A DNA stretch of 39,290 nt from an uncultured Flavobacteriaceae bacterium. GTDB taxonomy: Bacteria; Bacteroidota; Bacteroidia; Flavobacteriales; Flavobacteriaceae. The notes below the pieces were generated by a model that saw nothing but the letters and a program-made list of their open reading frames with translations, made no database searches and was not told where the DNA came from. Where the stretch lies: contig CALLVX010000003.1 in NCBI GenBank assembly GCA_938010765.1, positions 1 to 39,290 on the forward strand. The letters run 5' to 3'. Made by a program: the position numbers and the translations under genes. Each line of letters opens with the position of its first letter. The first letter of the stretch is position 1. Shown piece after piece: positions 16,031 through 25,743 of the stretch.

Positions 16031-16792
16031 TCAAAAATAGCTTTTCATTTTCAGAATAATGGCCGAAACTAAATAAAATAAGGATTTCAACAAGGACAAC
16101 CGCTCTTCTTCACGATAAATTTTCCACTCATATTTTAACAAACTCAATTTGTTCGACGAAATGGAGTCATTGCCTGTTCGATAAGACGCAAGGCTTTCAT
16201 TCAAACCATGGGCATTAGAGTGCTTTAATAATTTTAACCACAATGCATAATCTTGTCGCTTTCTAATTGAGGACATATACTGCTTTCCAAAAAAATCTAC
16301 GCTGTACATTACTGTTAAGCAGCCAATTGGGTTTTTGTATAAGGCCGATTGGTAGGTGACGATTTCCTTTGCAGATACTGTTTTATTAAGCGGCTCACCG
16401 TTTTCGTTCATTACATCATAGGCAGTAAACGAAAAATAACTGCTATTCTTTTGCATAAAAGATATCTGCACGGACAATTTTTGAGGATCCCAAATATCAT
16501 CACTGTCTAAAAATGCGATATAATTCCCCTTAGCCAATTTAATTGCAGTATTCCTGGCAATACCGGCACCTCCGTTTTCTGTAAGACGCTCGTAATGTAT
16601 TCGATCATCTTTCTTGGCAAAGTTCTTTATAATCAAAGCGCTGCTGTCTGTAGAGCAATCATCAACCAGAATATGTTCCCAGTTTTTATAGGTTTGAGCC
16701 AATACCGATTTAATACAGGAACCCACGAACTTCTCGGAATTATGTACCGGCGAGATAATCGAAACTAAGATAGGTTCATGTTTTGCTTGCAT
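16031..16792 (-). CDS. Glycosyltransferase family 2
   Basis: This 253-residue GT-A enzyme has the N-terminal signature VSIISPVHNSEKFVGSCIKS (about 9-28), the nucleotide-binding VDDCSTDSS and the metal-binding FLDSDDIWDP (about 94-103), followed by an EWKIYREEERLS segment and a short hydrophobic C-terminus that may associate with the membrane. It transfers one sugar of the repeat unit on the cytoplasmic face. Spacing is 2 bp to the GT4 gene upstream and 25 bp to the initiating transferase downstream, so it belongs to the same transcript. Donor and linkage cannot be read from sequence. Confidence 0.9.
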   Translation of the reverse strand: MQAKHEPILVSIISPVHNSEKFVGSCIKSVLAQTYKNWEHILVDDCSTDSSALIIKNFAKKDDRIHYERLTENGGAGIARNTAIKLAKGNYIAFLDSDDIWDPQKLSVQISFMQKNSSYFSFTAYDVMNENGEPLNKTVSAKEIVTYQSALYKNPIGCLTVMYSVDFFGKQYMSSIRKRQDYALWLKLLKHSNAHGLNESLASYRTGNDSISSNKLSLLKYEWKIYREEERLSLLKSLFYLVSAIILKMKSYF

Positions 16793-16794
16793 AG

Positions 16795-17751
16795 CTATCT
16801 ATGTTTTTGATAAATTCGTCTTATAGCATCTAAATTCTCCTTCATCCCCATATTTTCAACGTGCACTCGCAACTGTTCTGCTTCGGCCCTTAAGGATTTT
16901 TCCAATGCTTTGCCCAACTCTTGAGGAGAATCAGAACAAACAAAACAGTTGTTTGTTCTGTTTGCTATCAACTTCAAATCACTGACATTCGTTGCCACAA
17001 ATGGTTTATTACATGCTAATGCCTCTTTCACCACATTGGGCCAACCTTCATGCGTTGACGTCAACAACAATACATCAATGCCGTTCATAAATGCACAGAC
17101 CTGGTCATGGGGAATATTTGTCATGGTTACCAACATTACATCTGGCATTTTACTTTTTAAAACCGCGAAGCTTTGTTCTGCCAGGTCAAAACGCTTGATT
17201 GGGTTGTTCAAATTGACAGAAGCAAAAAGGACCTTCTTTACAGGATTCGATTGACCGTTTGAAATCGGTGCAAATTTATCTAGATCAATAGGATCGATCA
17301 CCACCTCAACAGTAAGTTTTGGAAACTTTTTTAGGACAAGCTCTTTCATTCGATTAGACATCACAATAACGTGATCAAACCTTCCAATGGCGAACCTCGT
17401 GAGCATTCCGCCCAATAAAATTCGCACTTGATGGAATGCATTTTTGGGAGGGCTGCTATACCAATCAGAACCTTTTAGGGAAAGTATTCTCTTAGCAGGC
17501 ATCAAACTTGTTAAAAATCCGACAGCAGAACCATACTGGGCATGTACCACTTCGTATCGTCTTGCAAGCTTAAGTAACCTAAACATATGCCTAGCAAACC
17601 AAATGGGATTTCGCAACCTGTCTGCATAATACAGGTCTACTTCATTTTTCAAGTAATCATACTGGTTGTACATCCAAACACCACCTGCCCCGTCTTTTTT
17701 GGGAAAATTATGAACCCAAAGTACTTTGGGACTCTTTTTTATTTTTGGCAT
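16795..17751 (-). CDS. Glycosyltransferase family 4
   Basis: This 318-residue GT-B enzyme carries the donor-site pattern STHEGWPNVVKEALACNKPFVAT (E-X7-E, about 240-262), preceded by the usual HVIVMSNRMKELVLKKFP acceptor-domain turn. It is slightly shorter than the typical 350-400 residues, with a compact N-terminal domain. It ends 2 bp before the GT2 gene and starts 1 bp after the preceding GT4 gene. Its role is transfer of one repeat-unit sugar; specificity unknown. Confidence 0.9.
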   Translation of the reverse strand: MPKIKKSPKVLWVHNFPKKDGAGGVWMYNQYDYLKNEVDLYYADRLRNPIWFARHMFRLLKLARRYEVVHAQYGSAVGFLTSLMPAKRILSLKGSDWYSSPPKNAFHQVRILLGGMLTRFAIGRFDHVIVMSNRMKELVLKKFPKLTVEVVIDPIDLDKFAPISNGQSNPVKKVLFASVNLNNPIKRFDLAEQSFAVLKSKMPDVMLVTMTNIPHDQVCAFMNGIDVLLLTSTHEGWPNVVKEALACNKPFVATNVSDLKLIANRTNNCFVCSDSPQELGKALEKSLRAEAEQLRVHVENMGMKENLDAIRRIYQKHR

Positions 17752-17752
17752 T

Positions 17753-18841
17753 TTAAGTGATTTTAAGTGCGATTTCCTCTATCTTTTTAACGTTTTCTTC
17801 AACTGAAAACAGTTTGTTTGCCACTGATACTGATTTTTTGGAAATTGACAAGTACTTTTTGGGTTCCAGAATCTTTTCCAAAGCTCTAGGTAGTTTACCG
17901 CTATCACCCTTACAGTCGATTCCTATATCAAATTTTGCCATTGTATTATCTGGATCTGAATTTAACGCGACCACAGGGGTACCACACATCCAAGCCTGTA
18001 TAAATGTGTTGGAGAAACCTTCTGAAACCGATGTATTTACCAACAAAGCACAGCTTTGAAGAAACAGATTGATAAAAATGTTGTCTTTTTCCCCATGATA
18101 TTTGACATTGCTCGTTTCCGAAATTAGTTGTTTCAGTTCCTTTCCATAGTCAGAATCTGGTAGTTTGCCTATTACATGAAAAATATATGGAGTGCTCGAA
18201 AGTTTTTTTGCCAAACTTAGATATATCTCTAACTGCTTTACCGGCCGAACAGTTCCGATCCATAAAATACTAGTCATCTCCTTTTGAACTTTATTTAATT
18301 TTATCGGAGGATGCATGTTTGGAACTAATGCAATCGGTGATTGTCCCAGGTTCACCAAGGCATTGTACTGATATTGCGTTTGTGCAATTATATTTGGTTT
18401 ATAGGATACTATTCTTTTAAACAACTGTTTTTTTAACAAAGACCTCGCTCCTTTTCCAAACTCGATCGAGTAGTTGTCCGCTATATGCAATAAAAACGGA
18501 ATGCTATGTTGAAAGGCATACTTAGCAAGCCTGTAGGTAAAAGTGTTTAAAATTCTTTGATATATGAAGTCTGGTTTTTCCGTACTTATTATTTGATGGG
18601 TGCTTTTTGAAAAACCGCTGTACAATGTACCCTTTTCGATGAGTGTCTTCTCAACAGGTAATTTGTATATTTTAAAAGCCCCGTCATAAACTATCTCCTC
18701 TTTCTCATGTCCCATTGATATATAAATTATATCACACCCTTTTTTTTGCAGTGCCATTGAAATGATTTTGGCCTGATACTCGGCGCCGCCTTTAATGTAA
18801 GGGTAGAAGGGAACAAAAAAAATTACTTTATGCTTTTTCAT
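17753..18841 (-). CDS. Glycosyltransferase family 4
   Basis: This 362-residue GT-B retaining glycosyltransferase has an N-terminal GGAEYQAKIISMAL (about 17-30) acceptor-domain start and a donor site NTSVSEGFSNTFIQAWMCGTP (E-X7-X type) followed by VVALNSDP. It directly abuts the Wzy gene upstream (start 18841, Wzy stop 18842) and the next GT4 gene downstream, consistent with translational coupling. Transfers a sugar of the polysaccharide repeat unit; donor unknown. Confidence 0.9.
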   Translation of the reverse strand: MKKHKVIFFVPFYPYIKGGAEYQAKIISMALQKKGCDIIYISMGHEKEEIVYDGAFKIYKLPVEKTLIEKGTLYSGFSKSTHQIISTEKPDFIYQRILNTFTYRLAKYAFQHSIPFLLHIADNYSIEFGKGARSLLKKQLFKRIVSYKPNIIAQTQYQYNALVNLGQSPIALVPNMHPPIKLNKVQKEMTSILWIGTVRPVKQLEIYLSLAKKLSSTPYIFHVIGKLPDSDYGKELKQLISETSNVKYHGEKDNIFINLFLQSCALLVNTSVSEGFSNTFIQAWMCGTPVVALNSDPDNTMAKFDIGIDCKGDSGKLPRALEKILEPKKYLSISKKSVSVANKLFSVEENVKKIEEIALKIT

Positions 18842-20248
18842 TTACGGTTCTCGAGGCATTAAAATTTTCTTCGGAATAATTTTACTGGCTACAACCACGA
18901 TAATGATTTGAACTCCATACAAAACTACATTGTAAAGAATATATTGGGAGGCGGATCTTGAATAAATCAAAAAAATATTAAAAGAAACCAAGTATAGTAA
19001 ATTTACTAACAACCTGTCGCGTCCTTTCTTATTTTCAAGATAAACCAAGGTGAAAATTGTTAGAAGATAAACGATAAAAGGACCAAAATAGCCAAAATTC
19101 ATATAGGCTTCCATCAAAGACGAAAAACCTGTGCCAGAGGTACTGCCTTGCTCTTTCCTTTCTGCGAAATAAGTATCTCTAAACTCGTAAATTATACTTT
19201 TCGGTTTTGAAGCATATACATAGGTCGGCACAAACGCCCAAAAAAGCTCAGTGTAGGTGTAGCCATATTTGTAATCGTAATCCCCTCCTTTTCTTTTAAT
19301 AAAAATACGATAATTCAAAGCAGGCGACCCAAACTCTGTGTTGGCAGGGTTCATTAACTTGTTAAGTCTTTTCCCGTAGGTAACATAAAAGTCTTTTATT
19401 CCATTGTATTCAACTTCTTTTTCCCGGAGCAGTGTTAGTACGTTAAAGGCCATGTACAAAAGTGCAAGTGCAATAGCATATAGAGGTTTAACGCTGGTAA
19501 TTCGTTGGTTAATAGTAAAACCAAGCCCGAATATAACAATTGCAACAAGCAAAGAGCCCCGCTCGCCGATGGCCAAGAAAATGAATAAAACAAAAGAAAT
19601 GGATAATAAGTAGTTAATAAGGTAACCAGTGTGTCGAATTTTCAAGTCAAGTGACCCAAAAAATTGAGAAAAAAGAGCAGCCGAAATATAAAAAAACCCT
19701 TCATAGGGAATATTCAAGACCAAATCATTTACGGCACCTTGATAGTGGGCCTTGCCAATTAACAACGTATCCCAACCTCCAACCCTAACAAAGTTTAGCA
19801 ACTCACTTAGGCTAGAGATAATACCCGCTACAACTGCAAAACGGTAATAGGTGAATTTGGTGGTGGCATTACCCGTTTTTGATATATGCATAGTTTTTCG
19901 GTTCACAAAAAACAAAAACACAAGAAGAATTGCAAAAAGTGCTAGTTGATTGGAGAGCAAGTAAGAAAATAGCGAAGCATCCGCTTCTTGCCATGTAGCA
20001 ATTTTAGCTACTCTATGCCATCCTATATCGAGCTCAAAGAAAACCGAGACCGGAACACTATAGCCATATAACCCAAACAATATGATGAATAAAAATAAAA
20101 CAGAGTTTAAGCCCGTTGTTTTGAGGGTTCTGTACACCAAAAGAAAATAGGAAAGTAACGAAGAAAAAAGGGCTGCTTCGAACCACTCGAACACGATAGC
20201 GAACAAACTAAGGACACAAAATACTAGTGCAGTAAAAATTTGGATCAT
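18842..20248 (-). CDS. O-antigen/oligosaccharide repeat-unit polymerase (Wzy-like)
   Basis: This 468-residue inner-membrane protein has about eleven to twelve transmembrane helices and a large extracytoplasmic loop in the second half (about residues 290-375, with RKGGDYDYKYGYTYTELFW and RDTYFAERKEQGSTSGTGFS), the arrangement of Wzy polymerases. These join undecaprenyl-linked repeat units in the periplasm. Wzy proteins are poorly conserved, so the call rests on topology, the GSTSGTGFSSLMEAYMNFG motif region and the neighbourhood (Wzx immediately upstream with an ATGA overlap, glycosyltransferases downstream). Confidence 0.82.
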   Translation of the reverse strand: MIQIFTALVFCVLSLFAIVFEWFEAALFSSLLSYFLLVYRTLKTTGLNSVLFLFIILFGLYGYSVPVSVFFELDIGWHRVAKIATWQEADASLFSYLLSNQLALFAILLVFLFFVNRKTMHISKTGNATTKFTYYRFAVVAGIISSLSELLNFVRVGGWDTLLIGKAHYQGAVNDLVLNIPYEGFFYISAALFSQFFGSLDLKIRHTGYLINYLLSISFVLFIFLAIGERGSLLVAIVIFGLGFTINQRITSVKPLYAIALALLYMAFNVLTLLREKEVEYNGIKDFYVTYGKRLNKLMNPANTEFGSPALNYRIFIKRKGGDYDYKYGYTYTELFWAFVPTYVYASKPKSIIYEFRDTYFAERKEQGSTSGTGFSSLMEAYMNFGYFGPFIVYLLTIFTLVYLENKKGRDRLLVNLLYLVSFNIFLIYSRSASQYILYNVVLYGVQIIIVVVASKIIPKKILMPREP

Positions 20249-21678
20249 TTCCTTTTTTTGGTTATTCGTTGTGCCAACCCTTTAAATACATTTAAAAAAA
20301 CAGGAGTTTTGCTCGCAATTAATTTCCAATTTAAGCCTGCGCCAATTCCTATTGCCAATGGCAAAGCTACTAAATTCAAATAACCGATCGTCATTAAAGA
20401 GATTCTCCAAAGTAGAAATCCAATCAAAATATAACCTACAAAATGAAGAACTAGGGGTTTCCTGGAAATATATTTTTGCGTATCGTAATATCTATACAGG
20501 AACAATCCAAGATTCCCTATCATAAAAACGATGGATGCTGCATACAGCCCAAATGCAGGAATTAAGAAATATCCCAACACCAAAATAAAGATTCCTGAAG
20601 CTGCCGAGGTTTTGGAAGCATGAATATTTTTCTTTTCACACTGATATATTACACCCACTATAGAGGCCAAGGAAAAAAATAACACTCCGGTCCCTAAAAT
20701 AGGAATATAATAGATTGCATCCAGGAACTTTTCATCTATAATAAAAGGAAGCAGCAAGCCTTGCGTAACTATTAGGCCATATAATATTGAAAATAAAACT
20801 TTAGAATAGCTCCTGAAGGTCTCCCTAAAAAAAGAACTATACTTATCGGTTCCATGCAGTTGATACATTTTATCTTGAAAGGAAAAATAAAATATCTTAT
20901 TAAGAATCTGAATTACGTAGGCAAACTTAAATGCGATCGCATAAATTCCATTGGCGCCAAAACCTATAAAAAATACAATAAGGTATTTGTTGGACATATT
21001 GTTCAACCATAAACTAAACGTATTCGGAATAGAAGGCACGGCATAGCCAAGGAGCTCCCTCAAAAAAGGGAAACTAATCATTTTAAGTTCTATTTTTTTA
21101 GCTATTCCGAGTATTAGAATGTAAAGCAAAAGCAAGCTCGAGGCGATTCCATAGGAAAGAAAAATCGCATTTAATTTCATTTCCGAAATAAAAAACAAAA
21201 TAAAGCCCAGAACTATCAGGGTATATAAAACTTCTGTTAGAACGTAGTGCAAAGGGGAGTACACAGAACGTAACACTTGTTTTGTAATTACATAAAAGAA
21301 ATTGGCTACTAGATAAATGAATATATACTGAGTAAGGCTCTCGAAAAAGAACTGATTTAAGACCAGATATAACAGGGAAAAAACTAAACTTCCTAAGCAA
21401 AAAATGAAAAAGCTGTTTGAAATTACTTTTTTTACATTTTCCAAACCTTTATCGGCAATGACCCATCTCAATATGGCCAACTCTATGTGTCCAAAAAAAA
21501 AGGGGGTCAAAACTAATAAAGAGGAAGCAATCGTATCAAAAAGACCTAATTCATCTTTTGACAGATAAAAAGTGTAAAGCGGCACCAGGAAAAAATTTAT
21601 TCCCAGTGTCCCAATATTTCCTATGGCATAGACCAGGGAACTTTTGGTGAGGCTACTATTTGTGTTCTTCTTTTCCAT
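20245..21678 (-). CDS. Wzx-like lipopolysaccharide/polysaccharide flippase
   Basis: This 477-residue polytopic protein has about twelve to fourteen helices and the Wzx/MATE-like pattern (SSLVYAIGNIGTLGINFFLVPLY at the first helix; FANFFY and AIAFKFAYVIQILNK further on). It flips the undecaprenyl-linked repeat unit across the inner membrane. I chose the ATG at 21678 (protein MEKKNTNSSLTKSS). The frame runs to 21735, but that extension lies inside the upstream ligase gene and is less like the family. The start overlaps the ligase stop by about 23 bp, and its stop overlaps the Wzy start by 4 bp (ATGA). Confidence 0.88.
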   Translation of the reverse strand: MEKKNTNSSLTKSSLVYAIGNIGTLGINFFLVPLYTFYLSKDELGLFDTIASSLLVLTPFFFGHIELAILRWVIADKGLENVKKVISNSFFIFCLGSLVFSLLYLVLNQFFFESLTQYIFIYLVANFFYVITKQVLRSVYSPLHYVLTEVLYTLIVLGFILFFISEMKLNAIFLSYGIASSLLLLYILILGIAKKIELKMISFPFLRELLGYAVPSIPNTFSLWLNNMSNKYLIVFFIGFGANGIYAIAFKFAYVIQILNKIFYFSFQDKMYQLHGTDKYSSFFRETFRSYSKVLFSILYGLIVTQGLLLPFIIDEKFLDAIYYIPILGTGVLFFSLASIVGVIYQCEKKNIHASKTSAASGIFILVLGYFLIPAFGLYAASIVFMIGNLGLFLYRYYDTQKYISRKPLVLHFVGYILIGFLLWRISLMTIGYLNLVALPLAIGIGAGLNWKLIASKTPVFLNVFKGLAQRITKKRK

Positions 21679-22969
21679 CAACAATCTTGATATTCGAATA
21701 AAACATGGCATTAAGAACAGCAAATGGTAAAACACCCAAAATGCGAACTAACAAGTTTTCAGTTAATAGCCCAACCATAAAAATCAGTAAGAAAAGGAAA
21801 TAAATATACACTTTTGCCTTAAAAGCCGTTTTCATGTTTTTATAAAAGAGAAAAAGAAGAAGTAATACCGCCAAAACACCTCCTGATAACCAAAGATGCA
21901 AATAATAGTTATGCGAATTTATCTCCTGCCCTTTTGAGCGATAGCGTGCCACTACATATTCGTTTTCATTATAACATTTATTAAGCTGGTCTTGTACGTC
22001 TCCAATACCATATCCCACGAGTGGTTTTGTCTTAATTAGTCGAAGGGTACAATCATAAACGTACAGTCTAGGGTCTACATCTCCGTCGACAGGCCCGGAG
22101 AGCAGCAAGTTTTTGACTAGTTGTAAGGCCGTTTCTGTATTTGTGTTTTTGTACTTTTCAATAATTCCTGAGTAAAAAACAGCACATAACAAAACAATAC
22201 CCATGCCCACATAAAACATCTTTTGAATTCGTTTTAGAAAAAAAAATGGGAAAGCAAATAATACTAAAACCATAGAAAGAACAGTAGTAATCGCTTGCGT
22301 ATAAAAAATGACAAGGGAAAATAGAATAGACAGTGCTACAAAAATGACCTTTGCGACCCAGTGCAGGTTCTTTTTAACTACCGCGTTGAGGCAAAATACC
22401 AAGGCTATTAAGAATTGAAGAGAAAGATAAACTTTATGCGTTTCATAAATAACAGAAAGGTGTTTCTCTACTTTTGAAATTACAAACTCGTATGGATATT
22501 GTATAATTGCTGAAATTTGATCAAAAAAACTAGCCCCACTAAGCCCACTAAAACGGTCAATCTCTAGCGCATTGACCATTACTATAAAGAAATAGCCAAT
22601 TAGAATCAATACACTTAAGATAAACCCAAATGAAAAGTATAGGATGGTTCTTTCTTCTACCTTAGGGAAAAAATAGAATAGGACCATTGGAAATACAAAC
22701 AGCAAAAGGCTTGATTGAAGTTTTTTAATGGATAAAAAAATGTCATCAGAGTAAAATGCCGATAAAAAGAGTACAACGTAGAACCCTGAATTGATAAGTA
22801 TTGGCTGAATACCATACTTGCGATATCTTACTAGTAGGTTATGCCGATAGATGATGCATGTTGATACTATGAAACAAGCAAGGGTAATTGATGTTATGGC
22901 CTCTTTTAAGATTGGATACAGCGATAGGACAAAGAGAAAAAAATACGGGATGTTTTTTACTTTGTCCAT
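21656..22969 (-). CDS. O-antigen ligase family (WaaL/Wzy_C-like) protein
   Basis: This 437-residue polytopic protein has about ten to twelve helices and a periplasmic loop containing RLYVYDCTLRLIKTKPLVGYGIGD and, after it, EINSHNYYLHLWLSGGVLAVLL. The GYG-GD and HNYYLHLW motifs are hallmarks of the O-antigen ligase/polymerase domain (PF04932), with the conserved His. The cluster also has a separate Wzy-like gene, so this one probably ligates finished glycan to lipid A-core, but a second polymerase role is possible. A 132-bp gap separates it from the dehydrogenase upstream. Confidence 0.85.
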   Translation of the reverse strand: MDKVKNIPYFFLFVLSLYPILKEAITSITLACFIVSTCIIYRHNLLVRYRKYGIQPILINSGFYVVLFLSAFYSDDIFLSIKKLQSSLLLFVFPMVLFYFFPKVEERTILYFSFGFILSVLILIGYFFIVMVNALEIDRFSGLSGASFFDQISAIIQYPYEFVISKVEKHLSVIYETHKVYLSLQFLIALVFCLNAVVKKNLHWVAKVIFVALSILFSLVIFYTQAITTVLSMVLVLFAFPFFFLKRIQKMFYVGMGIVLLCAVFYSGIIEKYKNTNTETALQLVKNLLLSGPVDGDVDPRLYVYDCTLRLIKTKPLVGYGIGDVQDQLNKCYNENEYVVARYRSKGQEINSHNYYLHLWLSGGVLAVLLLLFLFYKNMKTAFKAKVYIYFLFLLIFMVGLLTENLLVRILGVLPFAVLNAMFYSNIKIVDGKEEHK

Positions 22970-23101
22970 TCTTACTTACTGTACTAGGCTAAAACAACTA
23001 GGATTAGATTATTATTCTACTAAGGCCAAAACAACAATGTTCTTCTATTGGGGCGTTACAGAACCCCACAAAGGCATAAATCAAAGGAGATAAAGGAAAG
23101 C

Positions 23102-24388
23102 TTAAAGCCTCCTGTCTACATTTGTTTTCAGTATACCTTTCACATCGTAAACAACGCCTTTTGGTTTTAAGAAGTCCTCTAAAGAAAGTGTTAAGAACTC
23201 TTTATGCGCCACTACCAAAATAATAGCATCATATAGCTTCCCCAGGGGTTCCTCTTTTTGAGTAAGAATCCCATATTCTTTTTCAACTTCTTGTGGGGAA
23301 GCCCATGGATCGTAGACCGTAATGTTAGTACCATGTTCCCCTAGTTTAGAAATTACATCAACCGCTCCCGTGTTTCTGACATCCGGACAGTTTTCCTTAA
23401 ATGTGATTCCTAAAATAAGGATATTCGCTCCTTTGATTCGAATATCTTTCTGAATCATTAAGGAAATTACTTCGGAAGCAACATAAGAACCCATATTGTC
23501 GTTTAATCTTCTTCCCGAAAGTATTATCTCTGGATGGTAGCCATATTCCTGTGCTTTTTGAGCAAGGTAATAAGGGTCTACCCCTATACAGTGTCCGCCC
23601 ACCAATCCCGGCTTAAAAGGAAGAAAGTTCCATTTAGTACCTGCAGCCGAAAGAACGTCGTGCGTATCGATATTCATAAGATTGAATATTTTCGCTAGTT
23701 CATTTACAAAGGCAATATTGATATCACGTTGAGAATTTTCTATCACCTTTGCCGCTTCTGCAACTTTAATAGAAGGAGCCAAATGAGTTCCTGCTGTAAT
23801 TACGGATCTATACAGAGCATCTACTTTTTTACCGACTTCAGGTGTAGAACCCGAAGTTACTTTTAGAATCTTGTCAACCGTATGCTCCTTATCCCCTGGG
23901 TTTATTCGCTCTGGTGAATACCCCACAAAGAAATCTTGGTTAAAAACAAGACCACTTACCTTTTCCAATAGGGGGACACATTCTTCTTCCGTTGCCCCAG
24001 GATAAACTGTAGATTCGTATATAACGATATCTCCTTTTTTCAAAACCTTTCCTACCGTTTCGCTAGACTTATACAAAGGGGTTAGTACGGGTCTGTTCAT
24101 TTTATCAACGGGGGTTGGTACCGTCACGATGTAATAGTTACAATCCCCTATGTCGTCTGCTATGTTTGAACAAAAGAGGCCGGTTTTCATTTGGGTAGAA
24201 TCTGATAAAACCCCCTTTAATAAGGCGCTCGAAACTTCTAAGGTATAATCTACCCCAGATTTAAGTTCTTTGATTCGTTCCGCATTAATGTCATACCCGA
24301 CTACAGGATATTTTTCAGCTAACAATCGTGCCAACGGCAAGCCAACATATCCTAAACCTATTATTGCTATTTTAATCTCAGACATCAA
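23102..24388 (-). CDS. Nucleotide-sugar 6-dehydrogenase (UDP-glucose/UDP-HexNAc type)
   Basis: This 428-residue NAD-dependent enzyme oxidises C6 of a UDP-sugar to the uronic acid in two steps. It shows the N-terminal NAD motif GLGYVGLPLA (11-20), the conserved VTVPTPVD, YESTVYPG (about 126-133), and the catalytic cysteine in GLVGGHCIGVDPYYL (about 262-276). The sequence looks closer to the TviB/WbpO group (UDP-N-acetylhexosamine dehydrogenases) than to UDP-glucose dehydrogenase, but I cannot separate these by eye. Two Met codons open the frame; 24388 and 24385 are both plausible starts. It lies 39 bp after rfbD. Confidence 0.88.
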   Translation of the reverse strand: MMSEIKIAIIGLGYVGLPLARLLAEKYPVVGYDINAERIKELKSGVDYTLEVSSALLKGVLSDSTQMKTGLFCSNIADDIGDCNYYIVTVPTPVDKMNRPVLTPLYKSSETVGKVLKKGDIVIYESTVYPGATEEECVPLLEKVSGLVFNQDFFVGYSPERINPGDKEHTVDKILKVTSGSTPEVGKKVDALYRSVITAGTHLAPSIKVAEAAKVIENSQRDINIAFVNELAKIFNLMNIDTHDVLSAAGTKWNFLPFKPGLVGGHCIGVDPYYLAQKAQEYGYHPEIILSGRRLNDNMGSYVASEVISLMIQKDIRIKGANILILGITFKENCPDVRNTGAVDVISKLGEHGTNITVYDPWASPQEVEKEYGILTQKEEPLGKLYDAIILVVAHKEFLTLSLEDFLKPKGVVYDVKGILKTNVDRRL

Positions 24389-24427
24389 TTTTCTTATGTA
24401 TTAAGTGACCCTATTGAATGATTCATT

Positions 24428-25198
24428 TTATACCAAAACACTATTTTTGGGTCTTCGGGCAAAAGTACGATAATTCTTCGCCTTCTCAAGAACCACCGCG
24501 TCGAGAAGAGCATGTTCTTGCAGAATCCCAAAAGCGAACTCATACCAGGTCATAGCCTTCCCATCGGTAAAATGATGAATCCCATATGCCTTACTTTCAG
24601 AGACGATCAAAGCAATAACATATTCTGCCAAATTTACCGCATGAGTAGGGCATCCGGTTTGATCCTCGGTTATTTTTAAGGGTTCTCCTTTCCTCGCTTT
24701 TTCTAGTATAGTCGTATAGAAGTTTTTACCGAACTCCGAATATAGCCATGACGTTCGTACTATAAAAAAGTGGTCCAAGATTTCATGAATGTGGTTTTCC
24801 CCTCCCAGTTTTGATTTCCCATATACGTTAATGGGGTTGGTGGAATCTTCAGTAGTATAGGGCTCTTTTTTTTCTCCGTCGAAAACATAGTCTGTTGAGA
24901 TATGAATAAGTATAACCTTATTATTGCTACATGCCTCGGCAATACCGGCCACTCCTTCGGTATTTACTTTAAAGGCGGCTTCTGGGTTATTCTCAGCCTT
25001 CTCTACATTGGTATAGGCCGCACAATTAATACAATAATCGAAATCCTCTCTTAAAAAAATTGAGTTCACTTGTAATGCGTCTGTAATATCAAGTTCCTGT
25101 GAGTTCTTGAATACGAAGTGCGGTCCATTCATGTCTTTCGCAATCTTCCGAATACTTTTGCCTAATTGTCCGTTCGCACCGGTGACCAATACCTTCAT
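24428..25198 (-). CDS. rfbD: dTDP-4-dehydrorhamnose reductase, C-terminally short
   Basis: RfbD reduces dTDP-4-dehydro-L-rhamnose to dTDP-L-rhamnose with NAD(P)H. The 256-residue SDR has VTGANGQLGKSIRK (4-17), STDYVFDG (about 101-108) and catalytic YGKSKLGGE (Tyr-X3-Lys, about 127-135), and then RTSWLY and DQTGCPT. The frame stops straight after FARRPKNSVLV, whereas homologues usually continue about 25-35 residues to a final helix that packs near the active site. The missing tail may mean reduced activity, an unusual natural variant or a sequence error. Its start is coupled to rfbC by a TAATG overlap. Confidence 0.9.
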   Translation of the reverse strand: MKVLVTGANGQLGKSIRKIAKDMNGPHFVFKNSQELDITDALQVNSIFLREDFDYCINCAAYTNVEKAENNPEAAFKVNTEGVAGIAEACSNNKVILIHISTDYVFDGEKKEPYTTEDSTNPINVYGKSKLGGENHIHEILDHFFIVRTSWLYSEFGKNFYTTILEKARKGEPLKITEDQTGCPTHAVNLAEYVIALIVSESKAYGIHHFTDGKAMTWYEFAFGILQEHALLDAVVLEKAKNYRTFARRPKNSVLV

Positions 25199-25743
25199 TA
25201 CGAAAACAGCTCTTTAAAAGTAGGTAATTCTTGGTCTTTCTGGGAGAGGATCATCTCATTTTCAGGAAAATTCCAATTTATATTCAAAGTAGGATCATTG
25301 AAAATAATGCCTTGTTCCGAGCCTTTTACATAGTGATTATCACATTTATAAAAAAACTCTACTGTATCGGATAGTGCTAGAAAACCATGTAAAAAACCTT
25401 TCGGTATAAAAAGTTGTTTTCTATTTTCGCCGCTCAACTCTATGGCAATATATTGGCCGAAGGTAGCAGAACCTTCCCGTACGTCAACGGCAACGTCCAA
25501 TACCTTTCCTGAAAGTACTCGAACCAATTTCGTCTGAGAGTGCACACCCAATTGTCTATGCAATGCCCTAACAACACCTTTCTTAGAATAAGATTGATTG
25601 TCTTGAACGAACTGTATTTTTGCGCCAATTACCTGCTCAAGTTTTTCTTTATTAAAAGATTCCATAAAAGAACCTCTGTCATCTTCGAATACCGTTGGTT
25701 CTATTATAAAACAGCCCTTTAAATGTGTTTCTGTTGCGGTCAT
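25198..25743 (-). CDS. rfbC: dTDP-4-dehydrorhamnose 3,5-epimerase
   Basis: RfbC epimerises dTDP-4-dehydro-6-deoxyglucose at C3 and C5, the third step of dTDP-L-rhamnose synthesis. The 181-residue cupin shows [18 protein letters not shown] (about 18-35), the catalytic-histidine region [21 protein letters not shown] (about 59-79) and [14 protein letters not shown]. The length is normal and all family segments are present. It overlaps rfbA by 4 bp (ATGA) and rfbD by 1 bp (TAATG). Confidence 0.96.
   Translation of the reverse strand: MTATETHLKGCFIIEPTVFEDDRGSFMESFNKEKLEQVIGAKIQFVQDNQSYSKKGVVRALHRQLGVHSQTKLVRVLSGKVLDVAVDVREGSATFGQYIAIELSGENRKQLFIPKGFLHGFLALSDTVEFFYKCDNHYVKGSEQGIIFNDPTLNINWNFPENEMILSQKDQELPTFKELFS

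Noticed and set aside
22970..23101. Hairpin GGGG/CCCC in the 132-bp gap before the ligase gene
   Set aside because: The stem is only four GC pairs with a long loop and no T-run, too weak to call a terminator.
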